This document shows positions 25,251 through 34,515 of a stretch of DNA of 64,000 nt, piece by piece. The position numbers and the translations under genes are program-made. Below the pieces are notes generated by a model. It was not told where the DNA came from. It saw only the letters and a program-made list of their open reading frames with translations, and ran no database searches. Numbering within the stretch: position 1 is the stretch's first letter; each line of letters opens with the position of its first letter. Source of the DNA: Bradyrhizobium sp. MOS002 (GTDB taxonomy: Bacteria; Pseudomonadota; Alphaproteobacteria; Rhizobiales; Xanthobacteraceae); the NCBI RefSeq assembly GCF_003020115.1, contig NZ_PYFX01000003.1:558001-622000 (forward strand). Direction: 5' to 3'.

Positions 25251-26471
25251 ATGAACGCAAGTGCGAATGAACTGGCGGCCAGTTTCGATCTGGAGAAGCT
25301 GACGCCGGAATTCTACGACGATCCCTACCCGACCTATCGTGCACTGCGGGAGAACGAGCCGGTCAAGCGCCTGCGCAACGGCACCGTGTTCCTGACCCGC
25401 TATGACGACCTCGTCACGACCTACAAGAACACAAAATCGTTCAGCTCGGACAAGAAGCGCGAGTTCGCGCCGAAATACGGCGACACCCCGCTCTACGAAC
25501 ACCACACCACGAGCCTCGTCTTCAACGATCCGCCGGCGCATACGCGCGTGCGGCGCCTGATCATGGGCGCGCTGTCGCCACGTGCGATCGCGGGGATGGA
25601 GCCTGATATCGTCAAGCTGGCCGACGGCCTGCTCGATGCCATCGCCACCAAGGGCAGCTGCGAGCTGATCGAGGACTTCGCCGCCTCGATTCCCATCGAG
25701 GTGATCGGCAATCTGCTCGACGTGCCCCATGACGAACGCGCGCCGCTGCGCGACTGGTCGCTCGCGATCCTGGGCGCCCTCGAACCGGTGGTGTCGCCTG
25801 AAGTCGCTGCCCGCGGCAACAAGGCGGTGACGGATTTTCTCGCCTATCTCGAAACGCTGGTCGTGCGCCGACGAGCGAAGCCCGGCAACCCCGAACGCGA
25901 CGTGCTGACACGCCTGATACAGGGTGAGGACAACGGCGAGCGGCTGACCGAGAAGGAGCTGCTGCACAACTGCATCTTCCTGCTCAATGCCGGCCATGAG
26001 ACCACCACCAACCTGATCGGCAACGGCCTCGTGGCGCTCGACCGGAATCCGGATCAGAAGCGGCGGCTGATCGACAACCCCGAGCTGATCAAGACGGCGG
26101 TCGAAGAGATGCTGCGCTACGAGAGCTCGAACCAGCTCGGCAACCGCATGACCACAGAGCGGGTCGAGCTCGGCGGCGTCATGCTCGATGCCGGCACGTC
26201 GATCACGCTGTGCATCGGCGCTGCCAACCGCGATCCGGCGCAGTTTCCCGACCCCGAGAGCTTCGACATCGCGCGCACGCCGAACCGGCATCTCGCCTTC
26301 GCCACCGGGGCGCATCAATGCGCCGGCATGGCGCTGGCGCGGCTGGAAGGCGCCATCGCGGTCTCACGCTTCTTGGCGCGCTTCCCGAACTATGCCGTGA
26401 GCGGCCAGCCGGTGAGGGGTGGACGGGTGCGGTTCCGCGGATTTTTGAACGTGCCTTGCGCGATCGGCTGA
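25251..26471 (+). CDS. Cytochrome P450
   Basis: A soluble bacterial P450 monooxygenase of 406 aa. Seen: the I-helix oxygen-binding motif AGHETT (247-252), the K-helix ExxR (E286-R289), and the heme-binding loop FATGAHQCAGMALAR with ligand Cys357. No membrane anchor is present. ATG 25251 is preferred; a GTG at 25188 would add 21 residues with no family similarity. It needs a ferredoxin and reductase: a putidaredoxin-reductase-like gene lies at 38430, but no ferredoxin gene is visible here. Substrate unknown. Confidence 0.94.
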   Translation: MNASANELAASFDLEKLTPEFYDDPYPTYRALRENEPVKRLRNGTVFLTRYDDLVTTYKNTKSFSSDKKREFAPKYGDTPLYEHHTTSLVFNDPPAHTRVRRLIMGALSPRAIAGMEPDIVKLADGLLDAIATKGSCELIEDFAASIPIEVIGNLLDVPHDERAPLRDWSLAILGALEPVVSPEVAARGNKAVTDFLAYLETLVVRRRAKPGNPERDVLTRLIQGEDNGERLTEKELLHNCIFLLNAGHETTTNLIGNGLVALDRNPDQKRRLIDNPELIKTAVEEMLRYESSNQLGNRMTTERVELGGVMLDAGTSITLCIGAANRDPAQFPDPESFDIARTPNRHLAFATGAHQCAGMALARLEGAIAVSRFLARFPNYAVSGQPVRGGRVRFRGFLNVPCAIG

Positions 26472-26607
26472 GGCCTCAAAACAAAAAAACGCGAAAAAAA
26501 CCCCATGCACAGTAGAAGGTTACCGCCGCGCGATGCCCGGTGATCCCGCCCAACCATTTGACATTTCAGGCCATCGGCCCCGCCGCGCGCAACAAAATCC
26601 GGAAGGC

Positions 26608-27471
26608 CTAAACCATCGTTTTGTGCCTCGCGATGCAGGTTTGCAGCACCTCGTCGATCGGTTTACTCCACCAGTCGTTGGAGAAGATTTCGATCTCCGA
26701 ATAGCCGGCAAAGCCCTGTGCTTCGACCGCGTCGCGCACCGATTTGATGTCGATCACGCCGTCGCCCATCATGCCGCGGTCGTTGAGAACGTCCTTGGTC
26801 GGCACCAGCCAGTCGCAGACATGGAAGGCGAGCAGGCGATCTCGGCCAGCGCGCGCGATCTGCCCCATCAGCTCCGGATCCCACCAGATGTGATAGACGT
26901 CGAGTGCGACGCCGAGCATGCCGCTGCGATCAGGATCAAGCCGGTCGCAGATGTCGAGCGCCTGCTTCGTCGTGTTGACGCAGGCGCGGTCCGCCGCATA
27001 GGCCGGATGCAGCGGCTCGATCGCCAGCGGCAGCTTTGCCTGTTTGGCATAGTCGAGCATATCGGCGAGCGCTTCCTCGACCTGCGTCCGCGCGCCGGAG
27101 ATGTCCTTCGACGCCTCGCTGCCCGGCCGCGAATATTGCGGCAGGCCGCCGACGACGAGAACGATGCAGGGCGCGCCCAGCGCCTTGGCTTCGTCGACGC
27201 AGCGCCGGTTGTCGTCACGCACCTCGCCCCGGCGCGGTGCGTCGGAGGTGAACATGCCGCCACGGCAATATCCCGACAGGTCGAGACCGGCATCGCGCAC
27301 CGCACGCGCGGCGCGATCGAGGCCCACGGCTGCGACCTGGTCGCGCCAGGGGTCGATGGCGCGGATGCCGTGCCTGGCACAGGCGTCGATGATTTCGACG
27401 AGGTCACCCTGCTTGCGGATTGTCGCCGTGTTGAGCGACAGCCAGCGATGGTCGGACGAAAAATCACGCAT
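26608..27471 (-). CDS. Sugar phosphate isomerase/epimerase family protein (xylose isomerase-like TIM barrel)
   Basis: A 287-aa AP-endonuclease-2-type TIM barrel, typical of isomerases and epimerases of sugars or inositols. Seen: LSLNTATIRKQGDLVEIIDAC at the start, metal-site residues suggested by LAIEPLHP, ALDVYHIWW, FHVCDW and the final YSEIEIFS. No signal peptide. Its ATG shares one base with the stop of the DUF993 gene (TGATG), so the two are coupled. It is last in the minus-strand catabolic series and probably acts on the same sugar-like substrate as the Gfo/Idh dehydrogenase. Confidence 0.88.
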   Translation of the reverse strand: MRDFSSDHRWLSLNTATIRKQGDLVEIIDACARHGIRAIDPWRDQVAAVGLDRAARAVRDAGLDLSGYCRGGMFTSDAPRRGEVRDDNRRCVDEAKALGAPCIVLVVGGLPQYSRPGSEASKDISGARTQVEEALADMLDYAKQAKLPLAIEPLHPAYAADRACVNTTKQALDICDRLDPDRSGMLGVALDVYHIWWDPELMGQIARAGRDRLLAFHVCDWLVPTKDVLNDRGMMGDGVIDIKSVRDAVEAQGFAGYSEIEIFSNDWWSKPIDEVLQTCIARHKTMV

Positions 27472-28661
27472 CAGGATTCGATCCCGCGCGTTGAGAGCAC
27501 CGCCTTCATCCGCCGCGTTGCCAACTCCGGATCGGCAAGCAGCCCGGCCTTGTCGGCCAGCCGGAACAGCTCGGCCAGATGCAGCGTCGAGCGCGTGCTC
27601 TCCTGCCCGCCGACCATGGTGAAGTGGTCCTGGTGGCCATTGAGATAGGCCATGAACACCACGCCGGTCTTGTAGAACCGCGTCGGCGCCTTGAAGATGT
27701 GGCGTGACAGCGGCACGGTCGGCCCCAGCACGTCGTGGAAGCCGGCCTCATCGGAAGCAGCCAACCGCGACAAGGCGTAGGAAGCCGCCGGCGCGATCGC
27801 ATCAAAAATGCCGAGCAGCGCGTGCGAAAAGCCCTGCTCGTCGCCGGCGATCAGCTCCGCATAATTAAAATCGTCGCCGGTATACATCTTGATGCGCTTG
27901 TCGAGACGACGGCGCATGTCGATCTCGCGCTGCTTGTCGAGCAGCGAAACCTTGACACCGTCGACCTTCGCGGCATTGCCGTTGATGATGGCGACCGCAA
28001 TATCCATTGCCTTGTCGAGATCGCTGGTGCCCCAATATCCCGTCAGGGCCGGATCGAACATGTCGCCGAGCCAGTGGATGATCACGGGCTCGCCAACCTG
28101 CGACAGCACCCGGTCGTAGACCTTGGCGTAGTCGTCGGCGTTACGGCCCAGCTTCGCCAGTGCGCGCGACGCCATCAAGATGATGCGGCCACCGACCTTC
28201 TCGACCGCCGATATCTGTTCCTCATAGGCGCGAATGACGTCGTCGAGATTCCTGGCGTCCTCGACCGCGAGATGATCGGTGCCGGCGCCGGAGAACACCA
28301 GCGCGTTGCGTTGCTTCGCGGCAGACACCGAGCGCGTGATCAGCTCCAGCGAGGTCGGCCAATCCAGCCCCATGCCGCGCTGCGCAGTGTCCATGGCCTC
28401 CGCAACGCCGAGCCCGAGGTCCCAGACGTGCTCGCGGAAGGCAATGGTCTTGTCCCAGTCGACGGCGGCGGAGAGCCACGGGTCGTTGTCGGCGAAGGGA
28501 TCGGTCACGGTATGGACGGCCGAGAACGCAATGCGGTTCAGCGGCCCCTCGAGCTTTGCGGGAAACGTTCGCGAGGCCGCGAGCCGGTAGGTCTCGATCG
28601 AGCGATCGGCCTTCGGCAGCTTGAGCGACAGGGACGACATCGGCTGGACGGGCTTGTTCAT
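27471..28661 (-). CDS. DUF993 family protein (dihydrodipicolinate synthase-like barrel)
   Basis: A 396-aa protein of the DUF993 family, distantly related to the DHDPS/aldolase TIM barrels; function not established as far as I know. Seen: SAVHTVTDPFADNDPW near the N-terminus, the EPVIIHWLGDMFDPALTGYWG segment, and VDGVKVSLLDKQ, where the Lys sits where a Schiff-base lysine would be expected (inference). ATG 28661 is chosen; the longer frame runs into a repeat. It is coupled to the isomerase gene downstream and follows the dehydrogenase gene after a palindromic repeat. An aldolase or lyase step is my best guess. Confidence 0.85.
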   Translation of the reverse strand: MNKPVQPMSSLSLKLPKADRSIETYRLAASRTFPAKLEGPLNRIAFSAVHTVTDPFADNDPWLSAAVDWDKTIAFREHVWDLGLGVAEAMDTAQRGMGLDWPTSLELITRSVSAAKQRNALVFSGAGTDHLAVEDARNLDDVIRAYEEQISAVEKVGGRIILMASRALAKLGRNADDYAKVYDRVLSQVGEPVIIHWLGDMFDPALTGYWGTSDLDKAMDIAVAIINGNAAKVDGVKVSLLDKQREIDMRRRLDKRIKMYTGDDFNYAELIAGDEQGFSHALLGIFDAIAPAASYALSRLAASDEAGFHDVLGPTVPLSRHIFKAPTRFYKTGVVFMAYLNGHQDHFTMVGGQESTRSTLHLAELFRLADKAGLLADPELATRRMKAVLSTRGIES

Positions 28662-28678
28662 GATTTCAGACCTCTCCC

Positions 28679-28764
28679 CGTCATTGCGAGGAGCGAAGCG
28701 ACGAAGCAATCCAGACTCTCGCCGCGGAGGCACTCTGGATTGCTTCGCTTCGCTTGCAATGACG
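28679..28764. repeat. Palindromic repeat, family A (GTCATTGCGAG...AATCCAGA type)
   Basis: Ends CGTCATTGCGAG and GCAATGACGG, and inner arms GAAGCAATCCAGA and CTCTGGATTGCTTC, form one long near-palindrome. Related copies lie at 35271-35359 and 51554-51647. It sits between two genes of the same operon, so it probably shapes mRNA processing more than promoter activity (inference). Confidence 0.85.
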
Positions 28765-28796
28765 GCTCAATAACATCGACACTTGTCCAATAGACC

Positions 28797-29948
28797 TCAG
28801 ACCTTGATCGGGGCGACGTCGATCCAGCGCCGCTCCTTCCAGCTCTTCAGCGCACATTCGGCGAGCTGTACGCCCTTCACGCCTTCGAGCAGCGTGAACT
28901 TGTAGGGCGCATCCTCGTAGACGTGGCGGATGAACATCTCCCACTGCTCTTTAAAGCCGTTGTCGTAAGTGATGTTGTCAGGCAGCTTCTGCCAGTCGCC
29001 GTAGAAATCGTGCAGCCGCTTCTCATCGGGATTCCACACCGGCCGCGGCGTCGCCTGCCGCGCCTGGATCATGCAGTCGGAGAGGCCGGCGACGGCCGAG
29101 CCGAGCGTGCCGTCGACCTGGAAGGTGACGAGATCGTCGCGATAGACGCGCGTCACCCAGGACATGTTGATGTGGGCAATGGCGCCGCCCTTGAGCTGGA
29201 ACGTCGCATAGGCGGAGTCGTCGGCGGTCGCCTTGTACTTCTTGCCCTGCTCGTCGAAACGCTCGGGAATGTCGGTGTTGCCGATGCAGCTCACGCTCTC
29301 GACCTCGCCGAAGAGATTGTCGAGCACGTAGCGCCAGTGGCAAACCATGTCGAGGATGATGCCGCCACCGTCCTCGTCGCGGTAATTCCATGACGGCCGC
29401 TGCGCCTCCTGCCAGCCGCCTTCGAACACCCAATAGCCGAACTCGCCGCGCACTGAGAGGATGCGGCCGAAGAAGCCGGAGTCGCGCAGGAAGGCAATCT
29501 TCTTCAGGCCGGGCAGGAACAGCTTGTCCTGCACCGTGCCGTGCTTGATGCCCTTGGAATTGGCGAGCTTGACGACCTCGAGCGCCGCCTCGAAATTCGT
29601 CGCGATCGGCTTCTCGCAATAGACATGCTTGCCGGCATTGATGGCCTGCGTGAGCAGACCGGGCCGTGCCTGCGTGGTCGCGGCATCGAAGAACATGGTG
29701 TCGTTCTTGTCGGCGAGGGCCGCATCGAGGTCGGTGGTCCAGCGCGCAACGTTGAATCGCTTCGCGAGCGCCTCGACTTTCTCGGCGCTGCGGCCGACCA
29801 GGATCGGATCGGGCATCACGCGGTCGCCGTTCTTCAAGCGGACGCCGCCCTGCTCGCGGATCGCGACGATCGAGCGGATCAGATGCTGGTTGAGCCCCAT
29901 GCGGCCGGTGACGCCGTTCATGATGAGGCCGAGGCGTTGGGTGGTCAT
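28797..29948 (-). CDS. Gfo/Idh/MocA family oxidoreductase
   Basis: An NAD(P)-dependent dehydrogenase of 383 aa acting on a sugar, inositol or related polyol. Seen: an N-terminal Rossmann start (LGLIMNGVTGRMGLNQ), the catalytic motif EKPIATNFEAAL with the usual Lys, and the C-terminal sheet domain containing EDGGGIILDMVCHWRYVLDN, whose His is in the expected place. The GVTGRMG nucleotide loop departs from the common GxGxxG. It overlaps the upstream enolase-family gene by 4 nt (ATGA), implying consecutive steps on one substrate. Confidence 0.9.
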   Translation of the reverse strand: MTTQRLGLIMNGVTGRMGLNQHLIRSIVAIREQGGVRLKNGDRVMPDPILVGRSAEKVEALAKRFNVARWTTDLDAALADKNDTMFFDAATTQARPGLLTQAINAGKHVYCEKPIATNFEAALEVVKLANSKGIKHGTVQDKLFLPGLKKIAFLRDSGFFGRILSVRGEFGYWVFEGGWQEAQRPSWNYRDEDGGGIILDMVCHWRYVLDNLFGEVESVSCIGNTDIPERFDEQGKKYKATADDSAYATFQLKGGAIAHINMSWVTRVYRDDLVTFQVDGTLGSAVAGLSDCMIQARQATPRPVWNPDEKRLHDFYGDWQKLPDNITYDNGFKEQWEMFIRHVYEDAPYKFTLLEGVKGVQLAECALKSWKERRWIDVAPIKV

Positions 29949-31342
29949 GCCGATTGCTCCTGAAGTGATTTTGGCTGTTCGAGCGGGCGAAGCGCCGACC
30001 AGTCCGGATGGACCGACGTCGCAAAGCCCATTGCATTGAGCGATCCCGTCAGGAGATCGCCGTCGTGGATGGAGAGCCGGATGCCCTGCCCAGCATCGGC
30101 ATAGAGATCGGGATGTGCGGCGGCGAAGGCCTGGGCTTCAGCGGCAGGCGTGTCACCGAAGCCGTCGACGTAATGATGGCCGTTGCGCTCGGCATGCGCG
30201 ATGCCAATGAACGCGCCGAGCGCGAGATCCTGCTGCACGGCGAGGCCCGCCTGGCAGGTGAGGTCCTCGCCGGTCACGAAAAATCTTTCGCCGGCCGTGC
30301 TCCATTTCGCCGAGCGCGTCGCGTTGACGATGGACTTGTAAAGCCCTTTGCAGGATTTCGAGGAGATGCCGCAATAGCCGAGCGCCCGTGCCGCGGGAAA
30401 CGCGTCATAGGAATCGTCGGCTTCGTCGATGATGAAGCCGCGCACCGCGAGCGAGCCGAGCGGCGACTGCCTCGTGACATCGCGCGGCATCGGCTGCTCG
30501 ACATAGAGCAGCCTTGATGAAATCGATCGCAGCGCGGGATCGTGGTCGAGCCGGTCGATCAATGCATGCAACGCCGCAAGATCGGCATATTGCTCGTTGG
30601 CATCGAGCGTCACCTTGTAGTCACGCGCCAGCGCATCGAGCTCCTTGCCGATGCGCGCCAGCCGCGCTGCATCGGCGACGGGGTCCCCCGACAGCTTCAG
30701 CTTGAAGTATCTTGCACCGGAGTTCTCGCGGGCATCGGCAACCCCGCCCTCACCTTCAATGGGATCGTCGAGACCGACGGTATGCCTGATGGCAACACGC
30801 GGCAGCGGCTTCCGGCGGGATAGAAACGTCGTGAGATCCGCTTCCTTCAGGTCGGGTGACAACCGCGCATCGATGCCGGCAATGTTGCCGGCCATGCCGT
30901 CAAAAAAATTGGTCTCGGCGGCACGGAGCAGCGCATCGAGGATCGCTTTGTCGATTTCCGCGGGGCCGTAAGCCGCCGCAAGCGCCGGAATGTTCTTTTT
31001 CGCGCAAGTTGCGATCTGGGCACCGATGCAGGAGGCATGCAGATCGAATGCCGTCAGAAATCCGGTTCGCGCAAGATAAAGCCCCCGCGCGATCTCCAGC
31101 GAACGGCGCAGATCATCGACGGTCTGCGCCGGCGACAGCTCCGGCCGCTTGTCGAACCATTTCGGCACCAGCAATTCGGCGCTGGCGCCGACCGCAGCGC
31201 CTCTGCCCTCGACCTCGATCTCGACCCGCACGAACAGCTGGGGCGTCGCGTTGATCGTGATCGCGCCAAAGCGGAACGGTCGCGCGAAATGCACGGGTCG
31301 TTCGAAGAAGGTGATGTCTCGCAGCTTCAGGCGCGGCGCCAT
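29945..31342 (-). CDS. Enolase-superfamily protein (mandelate racemase/muconate lactonizing-like)
   Basis: A 465-aa probable dehydratase, racemase or cycloisomerase of a hydroxy-acid. Seen: an N-terminal capping domain and a barrel with K214-L-K216 (YFKLKLSG), metal ligand candidates D247 (LDANE), E282 (VEQP) and D306/E307 (IIDEADDS), and a second lysine region SSKSCKG (K329/K332). Both K216 and K329/K332 could be acid-base residues, as in MLE-type enzymes. It starts 4 nt after the stop of the ATPase gene and overlaps the Gfo/Idh gene. The C-terminal 70 residues extend beyond the usual barrel. Confidence 0.85.
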   Translation of the reverse strand: MAPRLKLRDITFFERPVHFARPFRFGAITINATPQLFVRVEIEVEGRGAAVGASAELLVPKWFDKRPELSPAQTVDDLRRSLEIARGLYLARTGFLTAFDLHASCIGAQIATCAKKNIPALAAAYGPAEIDKAILDALLRAAETNFFDGMAGNIAGIDARLSPDLKEADLTTFLSRRKPLPRVAIRHTVGLDDPIEGEGGVADARENSGARYFKLKLSGDPVADAARLARIGKELDALARDYKVTLDANEQYADLAALHALIDRLDHDPALRSISSRLLYVEQPMPRDVTRQSPLGSLAVRGFIIDEADDSYDAFPAARALGYCGISSKSCKGLYKSIVNATRSAKWSTAGERFFVTGEDLTCQAGLAVQQDLALGAFIGIAHAERNGHHYVDGFGDTPAAEAQAFAAAHPDLYADAGQGIRLSIHDGDLLTGSLNAMGFATSVHPDWSALRPLEQPKSLQEQSA

Positions 31343-31346
31343 GATC

Positions 31347-32192
31347 CTAGTCCAACGCCCCTTGCGAGAAGAAATGCTTGCGGATGCGCTGCACGAGCTC
31401 GGTGAAAACAGGATCGGCCATCACGTCGAGCGAGCGCGGGCGCGGCAGCGGCACGTCGTAGATCGCGGCGATCGCGCCTGGCCGCTCGGTCATGACCAGC
31501 ACGCGATCGGCGAGGAACACGGCCTCGGGGATCGAGTGCGTGATCAGCAGCACCGTCTTCCTGGTCTCGCGCTGGATCCGCATCAGCTCGACATTCATGC
31601 GCTCGCGCGTCAGTGCATCGAGCGCGCCGAACGGCTCGTCCATCAGCATGATTCTGGGATCATGCACCAGCGCGCGGCAGATCGAGGCGCGCTGCTGCAT
31701 GCCCCCGGAGAGCTGCCACGGCAGCTTCCTCTCGAAACCTTCGAGCCCGACCATCTTCAACAGCGCCTTGGCGCGATCGAGATATGTCTGCTGCGGCAGC
31801 CGCTTCATGTCGATCGGCAGCATGACGTTGGACAGGATGTTGCGCCACGGCAGCAGCAGCGCATTCTGGAACACGATGCCGACATTGCCGTGTGGCGCCG
31901 TCACCTTCTCACCCTCGACCAGGATTTCGCCCGTCGTCGGCGGCAGCAATCCCGAGATCAGCTTGAGCAGCGTGGACTTGCCGCAACCGGATGGGCCGAC
32001 CACGACGAAGAACTCGCCGTCGTTGATATGGAAGTCGAGCGGCCGCAACGATGGCACATCGCCGTCGCGCGTCCGGTATGTCTTCGACACGCCGGACAGT
32101 TTGATGCCCGACGCATCGCCCGCGGCCCGGTCGCTCACCAGTCTCAGATGCGCGGCCGGCTGCGCTTCGATTGGTTTGGTCGCAGCGTTCAT
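31347..32192 (-). CDS. ABC transporter ATP-binding protein, NitT/TauT (SsuB/TauB) type
   Basis: Cytoplasmic ATPase of an importer for a small organic anion or aromatic compound, 281 aa. Seen: Walker A GPSGCGKST, Q-loop FQNALLLPWRN, signature LSGGMQQR, Walker B IMLMDEPFGALD, and switch His in ITHSIPEAV. ATG 32192 is chosen because the longer frame reads through a palindromic repeat. It belongs with the binding protein and permease encoded upstream, but is separated from them by a family C repeat. Confidence 0.93.
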   Translation of the reverse strand: MNAATKPIEAQPAAHLRLVSDRAAGDASGIKLSGVSKTYRTRDGDVPSLRPLDFHINDGEFFVVVGPSGCGKSTLLKLISGLLPPTTGEILVEGEKVTAPHGNVGIVFQNALLLPWRNILSNVMLPIDMKRLPQQTYLDRAKALLKMVGLEGFERKLPWQLSGGMQQRASICRALVHDPRIMLMDEPFGALDALTRERMNVELMRIQRETRKTVLLITHSIPEAVFLADRVLVMTERPGAIAAIYDVPLPRPRSLDVMADPVFTELVQRIRKHFFSQGALD

Positions 32193-32210
32193 CCCAGCTC
32201 TCTCCGACCG

Positions 32211-32327
32211 TCGTCCCGGCAAAAGCCGGGACCCATACGCCGTCCCGGATCGTTTGGGCACACGGGTGAGGACCTTTCGCAACAAGTGTGGCCGGTGGTT
32301 ATGGGTCCCGGCTTTCGCCGGGACGAC
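32211..32327. repeat. Palindromic repeat, family C (GTCGTCCCGGC...GCCGGGACGAC type)
   Basis: Outer arms TCGTCCCGGCAAAAGCCGGGACCCATA and its complement at the far end (TATGGGTCCCGGCTTTCGCC) frame a variable centre. Each end is also a small hairpin (CCCGGCaaaaGCCGGG). A near-identical arm pair is at 43161-43278, and a diverged one at 53288-53429. Confidence 0.85.
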
Positions 32328-32343
32328 AGCGGAACTTTATGGC

Positions 32344-33336
32344 TCACGAACCGCTCTTCGGCAGGTAGTCGTTGGTGTAGAACGCCTTCGGGTTGTCCTT
32401 CGCCTTGGCGTCGAGCCCGCCATATTCGACCATCAGGTTGACGGTATCAGTCATGTTCTGGTCGGTGACCTGGAACGGCCGCTTTCCCTTGGTCTCCGCG
32501 GTCCGATAGAGCGGAATTGTCAGCTCAAAGCCCTGCGTCAGCGTATCGATCTTGCCGCCCTTGGGGTTGGCATCGAGGATCGATTGCGCCGCCGCCTTCG
32601 GCTCCTTCTCGGCGGCCTCGACCGCCTTGGTCGTCGCCGACATGAAGCGGCGGACGAGATCGGCATTGGCTTTCACATAGTCGGCGTTGGCGATGATGCC
32701 CGAGGAGACCATGTTGATGCCGTAGTCGGCGAACTTGATCGGATAGACGTCCTTGCCGGTGGCGTCCTTGATCTTCATCGACTGGTCCATGACGTAACCG
32801 AGCAGGAGATCGGCCTGGCCGTTGATGACCGCGTTGAGCTTGGTCTGGCCGTCGCCGGCAACGGTCTGGAAGTCGCTCTCCTTCAGGCCGGTCTTCTTCA
32901 GGAACAAGGGCCAGATCTGGGTCATGGAATCGGCCGGCGTGATCGCGACCGTCTTGCCCTTGATATCCTCAGGCTTCTTGATGTTCTTGTCGACGAAACC
33001 CATGGCGGACATCGGGCTGGTCTGGAGCAGCACGCCGGTTGCGACCACTGGCGCACCCTTGATCGCGGCGCGCATCATGGTGGGCACGTCGACATAGCCG
33101 AAATCGGCGGTCTTGGCCGCCACCGCCTGCGTGGTCGCGGCCGAGCCGCGACCTTCCTGAATCTCGAGATCGATGCCCTCGGCCGCGTAGATGCCCTTGG
33201 CCTTGCCGTAATAGAACGGCGCGTGCTCGCCATAGACGTACCAGTTGAGCATCAGCACGACCTTGTCGGCCGCCTGCGCCGGCATGGCCGCAAACACCAT
33301 CAGCGCCGCCGAGACAGCTCCTATCCACCGCTTCAT
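32344..33336 (-). CDS. ABC transporter substrate-binding protein, NMT1/THI5-like
   Basis: Periplasmic binding protein of the NitT/TauT-type importer, 330 aa. Seen: a signal peptide (MKRWIGAVSAALMVFAAMPAQA) and the family pattern LMLNWYVYGEHAPFYYGKAKGIY followed by LEIQEGRGSAATTQAVA and VPTMMRAA. The WYVYGEHAPFYYG pattern is seen in binding proteins for pyrimidine-like and other heterocyclic or aromatic compounds. ATG 33336 is used; the longer frame crosses into the permease region. The ligand is probably the starting compound of the catabolic genes downstream. Confidence 0.92.
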   Translation of the reverse strand: MKRWIGAVSAALMVFAAMPAQAADKVVLMLNWYVYGEHAPFYYGKAKGIYAAEGIDLEIQEGRGSAATTQAVAAKTADFGYVDVPTMMRAAIKGAPVVATGVLLQTSPMSAMGFVDKNIKKPEDIKGKTVAITPADSMTQIWPLFLKKTGLKESDFQTVAGDGQTKLNAVINGQADLLLGYVMDQSMKIKDATGKDVYPIKFADYGINMVSSGIIANADYVKANADLVRRFMSATTKAVEAAEKEPKAAAQSILDANPKGGKIDTLTQGFELTIPLYRTAETKGKRPFQVTDQNMTDTVNLMVEYGGLDAKAKDNPKAFYTNDYLPKSGS

Positions 33337-33398
33337 CGTCACTCTCCCTTGCCGTTGTTGCGTCGGCCGTTGGCGGCCGTTCGTTGCTTTGGTTGGTG

Positions 33399-34208
33399 TT
33401 AAGAGGCGAAAATCACGTCTTCGCGCTGGCTGACATGCCAGGGAATGACCAGCTTCTCGATCCGGTCCACAATCCAGAACAGGATGACGCCGAGCAGCGC
33501 GAGGATCACCAGCGCTGCGAACATCGTCGGCAGGTCGAAGGTTCCGATCGAGCGCTGCATCACATAGCCGATGCCGGAATTGGAGCCGACGAACTCGCCG
33601 ACGACGGCGCCGACGACGGCGAGCGTCACCGACACTTTGAGGCCCGAGAAGATCGCCGGCAGCGCATGCGGCAGGTTCACCGCGCAAAACACCTGGAAGC
33701 GGCTGCCCTGCATGGCTCGGGCGAGATCGACCATATCCGGATCGACCGATTTGAAGCCCTGCACGGCGGAGACCACCACCGGGAAAAACCCAAGCAGGAA
33801 CGCCGAGATCACTTTCGGAATGATGCCGAAGCCGAACCACACCACGAACAGCGGCGCGATCGCGATCTTCGGCACGGATTGCGAGAACACCAGCAGCGGA
33901 TAGACGTAGCTCTCCACCGTCTTGGATCCCGCGATCAGCATCGCGATGGGGATACCAAAAAGCGCCGAGAGCGCGAAGCCGCAGACGGTGGCATAGGTCG
34001 TCGGCCAGGACTGGCGCAGCAGTTCCGGCCAATCGGTGCGCAGCACCGCAATGACATCGCCCGGCGACGGGATCTGATAGGCGGGAATCTTGAACAGCCG
34101 GATCGCGAAATCCCAGGCCACGACGATGAACACCAGGAACAAAAACGGCCGGATCCAGGCCGCGTTCAGCATCTTGGACACCGCACTCTGCGGCTTCAGC
34201 TCAGCCAC
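33399..34208 (-). CDS. ABC transporter permease, NitT/TauT (SsuC) type
   Basis: A 269-aa inner-membrane permease with about six membrane segments. Seen: an N-terminal helix (FLFLVFIVVAWDFAIRLF), the coupling motif region VDLARAMQGSRFQVFCAVNLP, and EFVGSNSGIGYVMQRS near the C-terminus, all typical of SsuC/TauC. It is 62 nt upstream of the binding-protein gene. The upstream gap of 307 nt contains a palindromic repeat and separates it from the TetR gene. Confidence 0.93.
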   Translation of the reverse strand: MAELKPQSAVSKMLNAAWIRPFLFLVFIVVAWDFAIRLFKIPAYQIPSPGDVIAVLRTDWPELLRQSWPTTYATVCGFALSALFGIPIAMLIAGSKTVESYVYPLLVFSQSVPKIAIAPLFVVWFGFGIIPKVISAFLLGFFPVVVSAVQGFKSVDPDMVDLARAMQGSRFQVFCAVNLPHALPAIFSGLKVSVTLAVVGAVVGEFVGSNSGIGYVMQRSIGTFDLPTMFAALVILALLGVILFWIVDRIEKLVIPWHVSQREDVIFAS

Positions 34209-34360
34209 GTCTCACTCCCGGCAGTCTTGTTCGTTGGGAGAGAAATTAACCCGTTGGATAAATACTGTCCAGCGGTTTTGCTGCGACGTTTTGGGTGGGG
34301 TTCCGGAAGTTGGAAGTCGTGACGGGGAGCGTGTCGGATCATCGCGCCACCCCGCTCGGT

Positions 34361-34461
34361 GTCATTCCCCGCGAAGGCGGGGAATCCAGGACGCCGCGGC
34401 CCATCGGTTCGACCACAACCGTCTCGAAGTACTGGATCGCCCGGTCAAGCCGGGCGATGAC
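34361..34461. repeat. Palindromic repeat, family E (GTCATTCCCCGCGAAGGCGGGGAAT type), in the 34209-34515 gap
   Basis: A left hairpin (CCCCGCgaaGGCGGGG) preceded by GTCATT, and a right hairpin (CGCCCGGtcaaGCCGGGCG) followed by ATGACA, form an imperfect long palindrome. The rest of the 307-nt gap between the permease and TetR genes shows nothing else I recognise: no ORF with gene-like features and no clear operator. Confidence 0.7.
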
Positions 34462-34515
34462 AGCTGAGATTTGGGGGAGCGGGGAAGTATCCGTCGAGCG
34501 GCGCGCGAACTGCCG

